NCBI GenBank assembly: GCA_963965975.1
Contig: OZ014413.1
Coordinates: 1,056,501 to 1,120,500, forward strand
Reading direction: 5' to 3'
DNA: 64,000 nucleotides
Origin: Xestospongia bergquistia
Lineage: Eukaryota > Porifera > Demospongiae > Haplosclerida > Petrosiidae
Shown: positions 1-11,216 of the stretch, piece after piece
Layout: every line of letters starts with the position of its first letter
Numbering within the stretch: position 1 is the stretch's first letter
Notes under the pieces: generated by a model
Database searches by the model: none
The model's input: only the letters and a program-made list of their open reading frames with translations
What the model was told of the DNA's origin: nothing
Program-made: the position numbers and the translations under genes

Positions 1-938
1 GCTAAAGGTCATGTTTTGAAGTTTTGTTCCAGTATAAATGAATTTTGTGAGAAGACAAATCTCAGTGTGTGTAAAAATGAGAACTTCATGACCAGTTCAT
101 CCACTCTTCTCAAGTGTGAGACTATTCAGTTTGTTCTGGAATGGAAGACAGATAAATACACACTCGGTGCAATAAGAGAACTATTATGGAAAAGTATTTG
201 GCAGTATGTCTATGAGAGTCTTAGTTAAACAAGTAAAGGAAGAGATGATTGTAAACTGTTATGCTCCACAGCATATAATGGATCTTCTACAGCATAATGC
301 AGAAGAGATTGTTCTCTTTCTAGGTTGCTTTGGAGTAGTCAAACTGACAATGGGCTACCATGTTGTTTGGGAAGCACATGAGGTATGAAACAAGTATAGT
401 AACACTCAGTAGATATAGTAACTTTTAATAGGAAACAAGTGCTTATGAAGAAGGACTAGCTGAGCTCGAGGGACGTGATATAGATATTTGGGAAACATTA
501 ACTTTGAATCACATGATTCAAACATTAACTTTGAACACTGGACGTGAAGAGGACAAAGGTATATGGTAATTGGTATGTCCTTTTAAGTAGTATTGATAGT
601 CAGTGTAAAAGATTAAAAAAGAGATGAGTATGTATCTCAATTTTATCTCTTGTATTAAAGAATAAATTTAGAAGTCATTCTTGTCTTCTTTTGAATGTTC
701 TTTAAAAACATGTAGTATATGTGAAAGCCATCTCCCCATATTACACAATAACTACATCTCCTTAGTATTGTCATCTATGATATAACATTATCCATTAATG
801 TCAAGTCAATTAACTATTAATTAAATATGTATGTAAATTGTTCATTTATTTGTAGAAAGTACATCAAAGAGTTCACAACTAAAGGAGAGAGATGAACACA
901 TCATTTGTTCAAAGGAAAGTCCAAAAGGCATCAAATAG
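1..938 (+). pseudogene. Domain X protein, 3' end, with a one-base frameshift
   Basis: This is the tail of a gene entering from the left edge. Exons read as <1-382, 432-558 and 856-938 (stop TAG 936-938), all GT-AG. The first exon matches the second half of domain X in genes D, F and J, with the shared core KCETIxFxLxWK and a final segment like LTMGYHVVWEAHE. The frame breaks at an A-run near 191-194. Upstream the frame reads LLWKSIW; one base less would continue as the F-G-x-M segment seen in the paralogs. The downstream exons give a short acidic/Ser-rich tail of about 70 residues without a recognised domain. It could be a recent pseudogene or an intact gene with a homopolymer sequencing error. 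Function of domain X is unknown. Confidence 0.6.
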
Positions 939-1369
939 TACATATAATATTAATGTTAAGGTTCATATTATTTGTCAGATCCAAAATGATAATATCAGAA
1001 GTTAAAATGAGAAACCACAAGCAATATTAATTTTACTACTAAGTCAATATAAAGAGGACAATACTAATGTCTTCAATATATATTGTTTTACTTTAATACA
1101 TGAACCATAACTACACTTACTACTATTAACTCTTCTATAGTATACATTACATAGTATGGTGTTGTTAGTCATTTTGTACACTATTTTATTGTATTTGTTT
1201 TCTTGTTTGATGTTCTAATCCTTTTTTGCACAATTATTATACATATCTATATTATTATTATGTGATCATTTTAGTGTTTATTAGTTAATTAGTTTGTCTA
1301 AGCAAAATAATTATATTTACTTAATTTACGGAATTTAGTAGTCAGTATATTTCAGTATATTTTAAAATC
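939..1369. other. Intergenic spacer, no gene seen
   Basis: AT-rich sequence between the domain X gene and the cysteine protease. I see no coding exon or structured repeat. The protease promoter must lie here, but no clear TATA box could be separated from the AT-rich background. Confidence 0.5.
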
Positions 1370-1935
1370 ATGGGACTCCTTGGTAGCTTGTTATCATGTC
1401 TTCTTTGGCTTCAAGTCTTCTCTGCTCCGTATTCTTCAAACTTGGACAGTTTTACAAGATATGTTTGTGATTACAATAAAGAATACATCAATGATACAAC
1501 TCAACTAGTGAAAAGATTTCATATTTTCCAGGTATTAAGTGAATTTAAGTAATAACTGCCACGCCCATCATTTATAGCTATTGTTTTCTTTCAGCAAAGT
1601 CTTTTACGTCATGAAAAATTGAATGCATTTGAAGCAAAAAATGGAGGACATGCTAAATATGGAGTTAATAAGTTCTCTGATCTTACTCAAGAAGAGTTTA
1701 GAGGTAAGTTTTAAAACACTTAAAGTAAGTGATGTACATATACATGTTTGTCACTATATATCATAGTTATCTTCTTGATCAACTTAATAATATCATTATT
1801 ATTATAATATAAATAATAACAGTATTAGTAATAATTACATGACATTTATTTCTCTAAACATTATAATTGTACATTATAATCTCATTATGTTTTATAAGTT
1901 ATTGTTTATTACTATTTATAGTAGTTAGTGTACTT

Positions 1936-1984
<49 letters not shown>

Positions 1985-3984
1985 GCTACGCATTTGTCAA
2001 CACCTCGATATGTTCAATCATCAATGAATATCTTAAATGCTCAGCCTCACACTGTAACCACTTCATTTAGTGATTACCCAAATAAGTTTGACTGGTTAGT
2101 TCAGTTTTATTAATAATTATTATATTATTATTGTTTTATTATTAAAGGAGAGATAAAGGAGTTATATCTGGTATAAGAAATCAAAAGAAAGTAAGTATAT
2201 ATAATGTAGTATTACTGTTAGAAAATGTAATAGAATTATTTATCTGGTACTAAACTAAATCATTTATATCTCACATTAATTATAACTGTTTTAATGTAAT
2301 AATTTATATGACATAAGTAAGGATATTCTATTGTAATATAAATGATAGGATCTACATTTGTTAATACAGTAATTTTATAAGTTTAATGATCACATACATG
2401 CATACATACACTTGATCATGTAGAGGTATCTTTATATGTTCTCTTTTCTCTCTTAATTATAGTGTGGTAGTTGTTGGTAAGATATTGTTAATAGATTACA
2501 CATTAATTATCATTTATTGTTACAGGGCATTTAGTGTAGTAGAGTCATTGGAAAGTAGATTAGCTATACAAACTGGACAACCAGTTAATGAATTCAGTGT
2601 TCAACAATTAATATCATGTGATTATCATCCAAGTGAAAGTTTATATGGATGTCAAGGAGGTGTACTGTTTAATGCTTTTAGTAGTATTAAGGTATAAATG
2701 GATGAATGAATTGATGGATGGATAGATGGATGGATGGACAGAGATGGATGAATACCATGTTAACAATGATACTCATATCATTTCTCATTTTAGGATAAGA
2801 TGACCATTGTACCATCTAGTATATATCCATTTGCTAGTAGTGATGGACAGACTAAATCATGTCAACAAAACTTGTAAGATATATAACTATATTATGATAA
2901 TATATTTCTACTCATTATCTCACTAGACCTAATAAAGGTGCCCTCTTACACAGTTTCATGACTAATACTTCGTAAGTTATATCAATAAACTACTAAACAT
3001 TAATAACACCATTATATATGTATCTCTATTATATCTATTAAGTTAATATACTATCTCTTCCTTTATTGTTACTATTATTATTATAGACTTAATGAAGATA
3101 TAATGGTACATTATATATATAATATAACTCCTACATCAAACTCAGCTAATGCTGCAATGTGGCAAGACTATATAAGTAAGTTAATATTAATAGTAATAAT
3201 ATAGTGTTTATATAGGAACAGGTTTAATAATATCAAGTATTACATGTACAATAGATATATATATTATATTACAGGTGGTATAATACAACATCATTGTAAT
3301 AATGAACATTTAGATCATGCTGTACAAGTAATAGGATATGACTTTATTACAGGTATGTACTATATATGTAATATAAATACAAGTTATATACTGAGGTATA
3401 TGTTTTAAATGAATTTATTAAAACAAGCACTGAAGGTGTGGTTTATAAAGTCAGTACAAACCATACTGTATACATATTTATTTTTACAACCAGTTAATTT
3501 AATTTATCACTGTATTGTGAATGAATGCTACAATGATAGACATGACAAATTGTTATTAATGAAAGTACATGTATTATTGTATGGCTTCTGGTTTGAGAGT
3601 ACTATCTCTCTCCAGGTCTTATCTATATATTTTGTACTACTAATCTTCAGAATAGTCTCAATATCATTTTTTATAACTATTTTCATCTTTATATGTATAA
3701 ATAGTATCTTTAAAATAATATTGGTATTTAATATACTAATATACCAGTTTATTTTATTATGTAAAGGTCTATTGTTATCTCTATATCATAGGTCCTATTC
3801 CATATTGGATAATACGTAACACGTGGGGAAATGATTGGGGAGAGAATGGATATTTGAGATTGAAGTTTGGAGAGAACATTTGTGGTATGTGTGAATTAAA
3901 TGGGTGTGGTTAAATCAGTTATTGTTATTAGGTATTGTTGATGAGGTAGTTACTGTGACTGATGTTAGTGCAGTAAACATGTGA
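1370..3984 (+). CDS. Papain-family (C1A, cathepsin-like) cysteine protease
   Basis: Secreted or lysosomal endopeptidase by family. Twelve exons can be traced: 1370-1531, 1595-1703, 1986-2094, 2148-2190, 2463-2476, 2526-2691, 2794-2873, 2927-2971, 3087-3175, 3275-3352, 3792-3884 and 3932-3984, giving about 346 residues, the usual proenzyme length. Residues 1-19 form a hydrophobic signal peptide. An I29-type prodomain follows, with [13 protein letters not shown] near residues 76-88. The mature domain begins near YPNKFDW. The catalytic triad is Cys145 in CGSCWAF, His287 in [10 protein letters not shown] and Asn308 in [13 protein letters not shown]. One oddity is that the oxyanion-hole Gln normally two residues before CGSC (NQGQCGSC) reads Lys here (NQKKCGSC). 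The catalytic Cys sits in a 14-nt microexon. Partial tandem copies follow downstream. Family assignment is firm; substrate is unknown. Confidence 0.9.
1938..1983. repeat. (CT)n microsatellite used as polypyrimidine tract
   Basis: An uninterrupted CT dinucleotide run ends directly at the TAG acceptor of protease exon 3 (1986), so it forms the polypyrimidine tract of that intron. Short ORFs rich in Leu/Ser here are artefacts of the repeat. Confidence 0.9.
2463..2476 (+). other. 14-nt microexon encoding CGSC of the protease active site
   Basis: The sequence tgtggtagttgttg is preceded by AG (2461-2462) and followed by GTAAGA. It joins exon 4 (…AAG AAA) to exon 6 (GGCATTTAGT) to give CGSCWAFS. 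Without it the enzyme has no nucleophile. The flanking introns are 272 and 49 nt. Confidence 0.85.
2697..2755. repeat. GATG-type tetranucleotide repeat just inside an intron
   Basis: Degenerate (GATG)n directly follows the donor of protease exon 6. The same repeat follows the corresponding exon copies at 5310-5375 and 6638-6675, and similar tracts occur in gene G (about 32921-32950) and in introns of the kinase (about 62620-62650). Confidence 0.75.
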
Positions 3985-4385
3985 CAGTCATGTGATATAT
4001 TTATTTAACTCATCTTTTTAACAGCCTTTGTAATCATGTCATATATTTTGTACTATTTTTTATACTACTTGTTTATAAATTATGTTTAAGATGTTATTGA
4101 TAGTGATAGATTATTCATAGATCATGTGACTAGTTAATTATATGACAATATGGACACTTGCAAATATTATGAATTTATTAATAAAATACATGATACAACT
4201 GGTCAGTTCTAGAAGTTTTGGTAGTGAGTAGATAGTAAACAAACTATATTCATTTATATTTGTTAAACACAATAAATTATATGGACTCATATATCAACTA
4301 ACCAGGAAGTATCATGTTGCAATATGATTCATTGTGACAAGCATAGCAAGAAGACTCAATGTACAATGTTAATGAGTTAATTACA

Positions 4386-4463
4386 AAGATGATGATTGTA
4401 CTATCTAGTAATATATCTATTTTATAGCAGTAATGGAGAGACTAAATCATGTCAACAAAACTT
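4386..4463 (+). pseudogene. Relic of protease exon 7
   Basis: The segment resembles exon 7 of the intact protease (2794-2873), including the shared stretch actaaatcatgtcaacaaaa. It has indels, and CTTATAAG stands where the donor CTTGTAAG should be. No neighbouring exon copies are recognisable. Confidence 0.55.
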
Positions 4464-5263
4464 ATAAGATATTAATTTTAATTATGTTATTTCTGTGTCT
4501 CTATTCATTTCTCACTAGACATATATGCTCACTGATAGTACATAGTCTTAAATTACTATACATTTTAAAAATTAATATTCTATTTTAACAACTAATTTGT
4601 ACTTTGATGAATTTGTATGGAGTTTAGAATTTATATGAATTACTCAATTGTATAATTTGTGAGTATATAAAAGTACAGCATAACCACAAATTATACAGTA
4701 AGTAATTCACAAAAATACTATGTTATGAATACTATTCATTTAAGCTACAAATTAGTAGTTGAAATAACATATTAATTTTCACAGTGTACAAATTATCTCT
4801 TACTCTTATCCAAAGCAACTTATCTTATTCAAGAAAGCTTTCTTACTGAAATGATGAATGTAGCTCAGAATAACGCTGGTAAGTTAGGCTAGCAATGAGG
4901 AAGATTTCATTTACTGTGGGTGACATTTTGCTCCAAAAGAGAATATATAGAAGTACACTACAGCACATCTCATTGTCACAAGTGTATACTCACCTAAATT
5001 TTTCCTAATGAAACTCTGATAGGCAGTGAACATATATACAGAAAGTTGATCAATTCATAGAAATAAAGGCATGCAGCTACCTGTAATGTTATTAAACACT
5101 AAATTTTTTAGCAATATGATGGCTCAATTTAAGCATAACTCCTAACAGTTAAAATTTTTCAACACTTGGTATTTTAGTGATTTGTATACATCATGGAGGG
5201 AAAAAAGATATCTTAATCATAAATAGTGAACAAATAAATAGTTAAGCTAGTGATCATTTAAAT

Positions 5264-5780
5264 GGATGTCAAGGGGGTGCACTGTTTAATGCTTTTAGTA
5301 GTATTAAGGTATGAATGGATGGATAGATGGATGGTTAGAGAAATGGATAGATGGATGAACAGAGATGGATGAATACAATATTAACAATGATACTCCTTAT
5401 TTTAGGATAAGATCACCATTGTTCTATCTAGTATACATCCATTTACTAATAGTAATGGACAGACTAAATCATGTCAACAAAACTTGTAAGACATTTAATT
5501 ATAATATTTCTATGTTTCTACTCATTATCTCACTAGACCTAATAAAGGTGTTCTCTTACACAATTTCATGACTAATACTTCGTAAGTTATACCAATAAAT
5601 TACTTAACATTAATGACACCATTATACATGTATCTCTATTATATCTATTAAGTTTCTTCTCCTTTTATTGTTACTATTATTATTATTATAGACTTAATGA
5701 AGATACAATGATACAATATATATATAATATAACTCCTACATCAAATTCAGCTAATGCTGCAATGTGGCAAGACTATATCA
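5264..5780 (+). pseudogene. Partial copy of the protease gene (exons 6-9)
   Basis: Copies of the 3' end of exon 6 (about 5264-5309), exon 7 (5406-5485), exon 8 (5537-5581) and exon 9 (5692-5780) lie in original order with their short introns, including the GATG repeat after exon 6. The prodomain, the catalytic Cys exon and the His/Asn exons are absent, so it cannot encode a protease alone. High similarity of exons and introns points to recent duplication. Confidence 0.8.
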
Positions 5781-6484
5781 GTAAGTTAATATTAATAATA
5801 TACTCTAATTACAAAAGAGCAACATAATACCTTTATACACTGTTATATAAAATGTACACGTATGCCTACTATCACATTACCACTCATAGCAGCTATGATA
5901 GAAATCTATTAGGAACTAGTATGCTTTAATACAACTGATAAATTTTTCAAAAAGCTACAACATAATATTATACTGTGTGTACTATGATAATGGTCATAAC
6001 AACTTGTTATCTAACATGGTAGGTACATGTTAATTTCTGCTTTTAGACTTCAATGTCTCCAGATCTTATCACTGTTTTATTTTCATATTCATTTTATATA
6101 CATATTGTGATAAACAAACCAAATGTAATTCCTAAAATTAATAAATCTCAGTGACTGTGCACCACAATGTGGACACCTGCAATCACTATAAATTTAATAA
6201 TAAGATACATGATGTGATAAACAACAGCATTGCATACTTCCTGGAAATTATGATAGTGAATAGGTGGTATATAATGTATACCTATATATGTACACTTTAT
6301 AAATTACTATGTTAACTCAATATCATATTATCGGCATTATTTTAACAACAACTTCCAATGTATTCTTGTATATATCAATGCTTATGTTTATGTAGATTTG
6401 TTAAGCACATTTAATATAATTATATCTTCAAATATCAATGTATCATGTTATGTTAATTGTGATAAAGTATAAAGGATGGCTGAA

Positions 6485-7942
6485 TCATCATTAAAGAGTA
6501 GGTTAGCTATACAAACTGGACAATCAGTTAATAAGTTCAGTGTCCAACAATTAATATCATGTGATTATAATTCAAGTAAAAATTTAGATGGATGTCAAGG
6601 AGGTGCACTATGTAATGCTTTTAGTAGTATTAAGGCATGAATGGATGGATAGATGGATGGACAGAGATGGATGAATACAATGTTAACAATGATATCGATA
6701 TTATTTTTACTTCAGGATAAGATGACCATTGTTCCATCTAGTATATATCCATTTGCTAGTAGTGATGGATAGACTAAATCATGTCAACAAAACTTGTAAG
6801 ATATATAACTATATTATGATAATATATCTCTATTCATTATCTCACTAGACCTAATAAAGGTGTCCTCTTACACAGTTTCATGACTAATACTTTGTAAGTT
6901 ATATCAATAAATTACTAAACATTAATAACACCATTATACATGTATCTCTATTACATCTATTAAGTTAATATACTATCTTTTCCTTTATTGTTACTATTAT
7001 TATTATAGACTTAATGAAGATATCACAATATAATATATATATGATATAACTCCTATATCAAACTCACCTCAATGTGGCAAGACTATATCAGTAACTTAAT
7101 TAATAACACGTTTAATAATATCAAGTATTGCATGTACATTAGATATATTCAATGTACATATGTGATTTATTATAATTTATATTACAGGTGGTATTATACA
7201 ACATCATTGTAATGATAAACCTTTAGATCATGCTGTACAAGTAATAGGATATGACTTTATTACAGGTATGTACTATATATATGTAATATAAATATAAGTT
7301 TTATTCTGAGGTAAATGTTTCTACTAAATTTATCAAAGCAAACACTGAAGCTTACTAAGTTAATTCCATAACACAACTCTTCAGAATAGTCTCATTGTGA
7401 TTTTCATAACTATTGTCATGTTTATATGTGACCTGATTTGCAAAAAGGGACCGCTTCTGTCACAACATTTGTGACCTGATTTGTGAAAAAAAAACACTGT
7501 TAAAACATAACATAAACAGTTTTGCATACATGTAGAATAGTTATACATATATATCAAATGTATGTATACAAAACTGAGATGTTTGAAATGTTTTAACAAT
7601 AGTTTGTTCAAAAATCAGGTCACAAATGTTTTGACAGAAGTGGTCCCTTTTTGCAAATCAGGTCACATATGTATAAATAGTGTCTATAAAATAATAATGT
7701 TGTTATTTAATATATTAATATACTATATTGTTATCTTTATATTGTAGGTTCTATTCCATATTGGATAGTACGTAATACATGGGGTAGTGATTGGGGAGAG
7801 AATGGATATTTGAGATTGAAGTTTGGAGAGAACATTTGTGGTATGTATGAATTAAATGGGTGTGGTTATATCAGTTATTGTTATCAAAGGTATTGTTGAA
7901 GAGGTAGTTACTGTGACTGATGTTAGTGCAATAAACATGTGA
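6485..7942 (+). pseudogene. Second partial, damaged copy of the protease gene (exons 6-12)
   Basis: Copies of exon 6 (from about 6490 to 6634), exon 7 (6716-6795), exon 8 (6849-6893), a degraded exon 9 (about 7010-7080), exon 10 (7188-7265, His segment intact), exon 11 (7748-7840, Asn segment intact) and exon 12 (7890-7942) are present. Damage includes an in-frame TAG at 6770-6772 in exon 7, a GC instead of GT after exon 6, loss of bases in exon 9, and no exon for the prodomain or the CGSC active site. A MITE interrupts the intron between exons 10 and 11. Confidence 0.85.
7427..7667. mobile_element. MITE with long terminal inverted repeats and TA target duplication
   Basis: A 241-bp foldback element. 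It starts TGTGACCTGATTTGC and ends GCAAATCAGGTCACA. The imperfect inverted repeats extend roughly 90 bp inward, for example AAGGGACC on the left and GGTCCCTTTTT on the right. It is flanked by TA (7425-7426 and 7668-7669). The matching intron of the intact protease gene (around 3692-3693) is an empty site with a single TA, which fixes the ends. TA duplication fits a non-autonomous Tc1/mariner-type element; no transposase is present. Confidence 0.88.
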
Positions 7943-8536
7943 CAGTCATGTGATATGCTTAGCTCATTTTTGAACAGTTTTAGAGTTGCATTATGTCTTT
8001 TGTATATTTTATTTTATTAATAATTAGTATATTAATTTTTGTTCATGTTATATATTGACACTAATAAATCTTATTAAACTTCAAATGTCTATAGAAACCA
8101 ATTAATGAGAGTAATGCTAAATACTTTATGTAGAAATGTCCGAAAGTTTTTCAGCTTTTTTTTGATGCAATCATGTGAAGATACTTGTTCTAATAATTGA
8201 TCATGCTTTAAATTTTTTAAACCCTAGTTCTTTGCAGAAATGTAGTTTGATTCCTTAATATCTGCAATGCTTTGGAGACGTCAAAAATTAATATTAAAGA
8301 ACCTAGAGGGCTGAAACTTTTGAAAATTAAAGATGAAGTCGATTACTACAATTATACGGATGGATTTATTTCTACAAAAATATTTGATATTTTTACAAAG
8401 CTATAAACCTTGCTTACTTTAATCACTATTATTATTATATGTTATACAAATCGTACAAAGAAATGCATCCGTAAAAGTGATAACTATTGATCATTTTTGT
8501 TCTTGAACTTGTCAACAGGTTGTTACATTATTCATA
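7943..8536. other. Spacer, no gene seen
   Basis: AT-rich sequence downstream of the protease copies and before the inverted repeat of the RT element. No exon with homology to the neighbouring families was found. Confidence 0.4.
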
Positions 8537-11200
8537 GAATCAAAAATCACAACAACAGTATCTAACAGTGAATAAGTCGCCATCTTGATAATGAATAATT
8601 GATTTTCATTAATTAAAGGCAATAAATACACTTAGTGTCAGGTTATTGATAGGTGACTTTCGCAGGGTTAAAATAGTTAAATATAATTATTATTATTACT
8701 ATTATTATTATTATTGTTATTAAAGCGTGGTCTGCTTTGAGATGAAGCCACATAAGACTACGAACAATAATAATAATAATAATAATAAAGCGTTGAAGTC
8801 TTTTCCAGCAGGCACTGCCCCTGGACCCTCAGGGTTGAGGGCCAGCCACTTGAAGGAGGCTTCCTCTTGCCTTTCCCCCAGAATCAGTAACAACTTTCTG
8901 AAGTCTATATCCAAGTTCATGAATCTTCTGTGTTCAGGTGATGTTCCTGCCATTATCGTTCCACATTTGTGTGGTGCCTATCTTACTGCATTGAAGAAGA
9001 AGTCTGGTGGTTTGTGTCCAATTGCAGTTGGTGAGGTCCTTCGCAGGCTTACCTCTAAGTGTATCCTTCTGTCAGTATCTCTTGAAGCAGTGCGGGTTCT
9101 TTCTCCCTTACAAGTTGGTGTTGGAGTTCCAGTTGGTTGTGAAGCTATTGTTCATTCGGTTAACACTATTTTAGGTGATGATACCATTCCTTTAAGGTGT
9201 AAATGGGTCTTGCAAATTGATTTTTGTAATGCCTTCAATTCAATTGATCGTCATTGTATATTTGAAGAAGTACGAGCTCGTATTCCTTCTATGGCTGCAT
9301 GGACAGAGTGCTGTTATTGCTCTCAGCCCATTCTTCACCTTGGTAAGCGTACCATAAAGAGTTGTTGTGGTGTACAGCAAGGTGACCCTTTGGGTCCCCT
9401 CTGCTTTGCTCTGGCCCTTCACCCCATTGTTGAGAGAATAGCGGAGGAGGTGCCTGGCCTACAGATGAATGCCTGGTATCTAGATGATGGAACTCTTTGT
9501 GGCTCTAGTGAGGATCTGTTAAAGGCCTTACGCATCATTGAAGAAGATGGTCCTGCGAGAGGTCTCCAACTCAACCGAGTTAAATCTTTGTTGTTTGTTC
9601 CTGCAGATGCTGATTTGTCTGAGAACCTTCTCCCCTCTGATATTCCAATTGCTAGAGATTGTTTTGTGCTTTTGGGTGCCCCAGTTGGTTCAACTACATT
9701 CTGTTCCTCACAGGCCTGCAAGAGAGTAGAAAAGATTCAAAGTGCACTAGACCTACTGCCTGAGTTGGATGATTCACAGATGGAATATGTCTTGTTACGC
9801 TCCTGTTTGTCTCTCCCCAAGTTTGTTTTTATCTTGCGCACATGTCCCCCCTCCTTCATTGAGGATGCTATTCAGAATCTTGACAGAGCTTTGTATGATT
9901 CTGTCTCTGAGATTGTTGGTGCTCCGCTGCCAGATTGGGCTTGGAAAAAAGCAACTCTTCCAGTCTCATTTGGCGGACTGGGTTTTCGTTTGGCAACCTC
10001 TCATGCCTCAGCCGCATTCATCAGTTCTGTTTCGAAATCTGCCCATCTTGTTGCTGAGATCTTGGATCGAAGTCCACCCCCACCTCCTCATACCAATGAT
10101 GCACTGCTCCTTCTGACATCAGCTGTTGATCGTTCTGATTGGTCTTTCATTGAGGATATAGATGTTCCAGTTCATCAGCGCCATCTCAGTAGAATAATTG
10201 ACCAAGCCAGATTTGAATCTTTCCTTCAGGAGGCCCCAGATATTCGCTCCAGGGCTCTTGCTTTGTCTTCCTCTATCTGCCATGCAGGTGACTGGTTGAA
10301 TGTTGTGCCTTGTTCTGCTCTTGGCCTACACCTGGTAGATTGGGAGTTTCGTTCCTGCCTAAGGTATTGGCTTGGCTTGCAGATGGTCGAGGAAGGTTCC
10401 TCTTGTCCAGTTTGTGACACAGAGGCTGACAGTATGGGTGATCACCTTGTTACCTGTAGAGGTAATGGGGACATGATTCGTCGGCATGACAGCCTGCGTG
10501 ATGTCATTTTTTCTGCTGCACAGTCTGCTGCCTTGGCCCCTAAGAAAGAAGTCCTCTCCCTTGTTCCTGGTTCCAGTAGTCGCCCTGCTGATGTTTTTCT
10601 CCCTTGTTGGAAACGTGGTCGTTCTGCTGCTCTTGATGTTACTGTAGTCTTGCCTGTCCAGCAACTTACCATCAATAATGCTGCTGTCACTCAAGGTTAT
10701 GCTATTTCTGTGGCAGAGGAGCGTAAACGTCGCTTGCATGATAACGATTGCCATCAAGCTGGAATCTCCTTCATCCCATTGGTGGTTGAGTCATTTAGGG
10801 GCTGGAGCAGGGAAGCTGCTAATGTAATTAAAGAAGAGTGGAAAGCTTCGAGCCCATCGTCTCAGTTTGCCCCTCTCTCACTCAATTTCCCATTTGTTCC
10901 AACGGCTGTCCATCACCTTATGGCGAGGCAATGCCGGTATGTAGGCCTCAAGAGTACCCATTCAGTTACCATCGGAGGATGGTATCATATGAGAACCATT
11001 GAACTTATAAAAACAATAATATTACTTTATGATAATAATAATAATAATAATAATTAATACATTTTATTTAACTATTTTAACCCAGCGAAAGTCACATCTG
11101 AACTAAGTGTTTCATTGCCTTTAATTAATGAAAATCGATTATTCATTATCAAGATGGCGACTTTTGATACTGTTGTGGGACTGAAAAATTCTACTTCCCA
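8537..11200. mobile_element. Composite element: inverted repeats around an RT ORF
   Basis: The left arm (about 8537-8690) is the reverse complement of the right arm (about 11060-11200). Both hold GTCGCCATCTTGATAATGAA on one strand or its complement, and GCGAAAGTCAC-like and CATTAATTAAAGGCAAT segments, with mismatches. Between them are (ATT)n at about 8690-8720, (AAT)n at 8767-8789, the RT ORF, and (AAT)n at about 11034-11055. One reading is a foldback DNA element with an AAT microsatellite core into which a non-LTR retroelement inserted. Another is a retroelement carried by a terminal-inverted-repeat element. Outer target duplications were not resolved. Confidence 0.65.
8727..11057 (+). CDS. 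Reverse transcriptase with C-terminal Zn-knuckle and RLE-type endonuclease
   Basis: An open frame of about 776 codons; the Asn runs at both ends are translated AAT repeats, so the true protein begins and ends inside. RT motifs in order are GTAPGPSGLRASHLKEA, the motif A aspartate in LQIDFCNAFNSID, QQGDPLGPLCFAL, the catalytic YLDD in AWYLDDGTL, GLQLNRVKSLL and FGGLGFRLA. A CPxC…GDHLVTC cluster and a RRHDSLRD segment follow, then SSRPADVFLPCW…AALDVTVVLP, which resembles the restriction-like endonuclease of R2/R4-type non-LTR elements. N-terminal DNA-binding fingers are not seen, so it may be 5'-truncated. It uses more GC-rich codons than neighbouring genes, as expected for a mobile element. 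No frame-breaking lesion is visible. Confidence 0.85.
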   Translation: MVCFEMKPHKTTNNNNNNNNKALKSFPAGTAPGPSGLRASHLKEASSCLSPRISNNFLKSISKFMNLLCSGDVPAIIVPHLCGAYLTALKKKSGGLCPIAVGEVLRRLTSKCILLSVSLEAVRVLSPLQVGVGVPVGCEAIVHSVNTILGDDTIPLRCKWVLQIDFCNAFNSIDRHCIFEEVRARIPSMAAWTECCYCSQPILHLGKRTIKSCCGVQQGDPLGPLCFALALHPIVERIAEEVPGLQMNAWYLDDGTLCGSSEDLLKALRIIEEDGPARGLQLNRVKSLLFVPADADLSENLLPSDIPIARDCFVLLGAPVGSTTFCSSQACKRVEKIQSALDLLPELDDSQMEYVLLRSCLSLPKFVFILRTCPPSFIEDAIQNLDRALYDSVSEIVGAPLPDWAWKKATLPVSFGGLGFRLATSHASAAFISSVSKSAHLVAEILDRSPPPPPHTNDALLLLTSAVDRSDWSFIEDIDVPVHQRHLSRIIDQARFESFLQEAPDIRSRALALSSSICHAGDWLNVVPCSALGLHLVDWEFRSCLRYWLGLQMVEEGSSCPVCDTEADSMGDHLVTCRGNGDMIRRHDSLRDVIFSAAQSAALAPKKEVLSLVPGSSSRPADVFLPCWKRGRSAALDVTVVLPVQQLTINNAAVTQGYAISVAEERKRRLHDNDCHQAGISFIPLVVESFRGWSREAANVIKEEWKASSPSSQFAPLSLNFPFVPTAVHHLMARQCRYVGLKSTHSVTIGGWYHMRTIELIKTIILLYDNNNNNNN

Positions 11201-11216
11201 GCAAAAGTCGCCCATA

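Noticed and set aside
1867-2113. Leu/Ser-rich ORFs around the CT repeat
   Set aside because: They are translations of (CT)n in an intron.
3409-3819. 136-codon hydrophobic ORF in the protease region
   Set aside because: It spans an intron and exon 11 in a frame other than that of the protease; hydrophobicity comes from AT-rich intron sequence.
9419-10757. Several minus-strand ORFs within the RT ORF
   Set aside because: Complementary-strand shadows of a more GC-rich coding sequence; no domains and no splice support.
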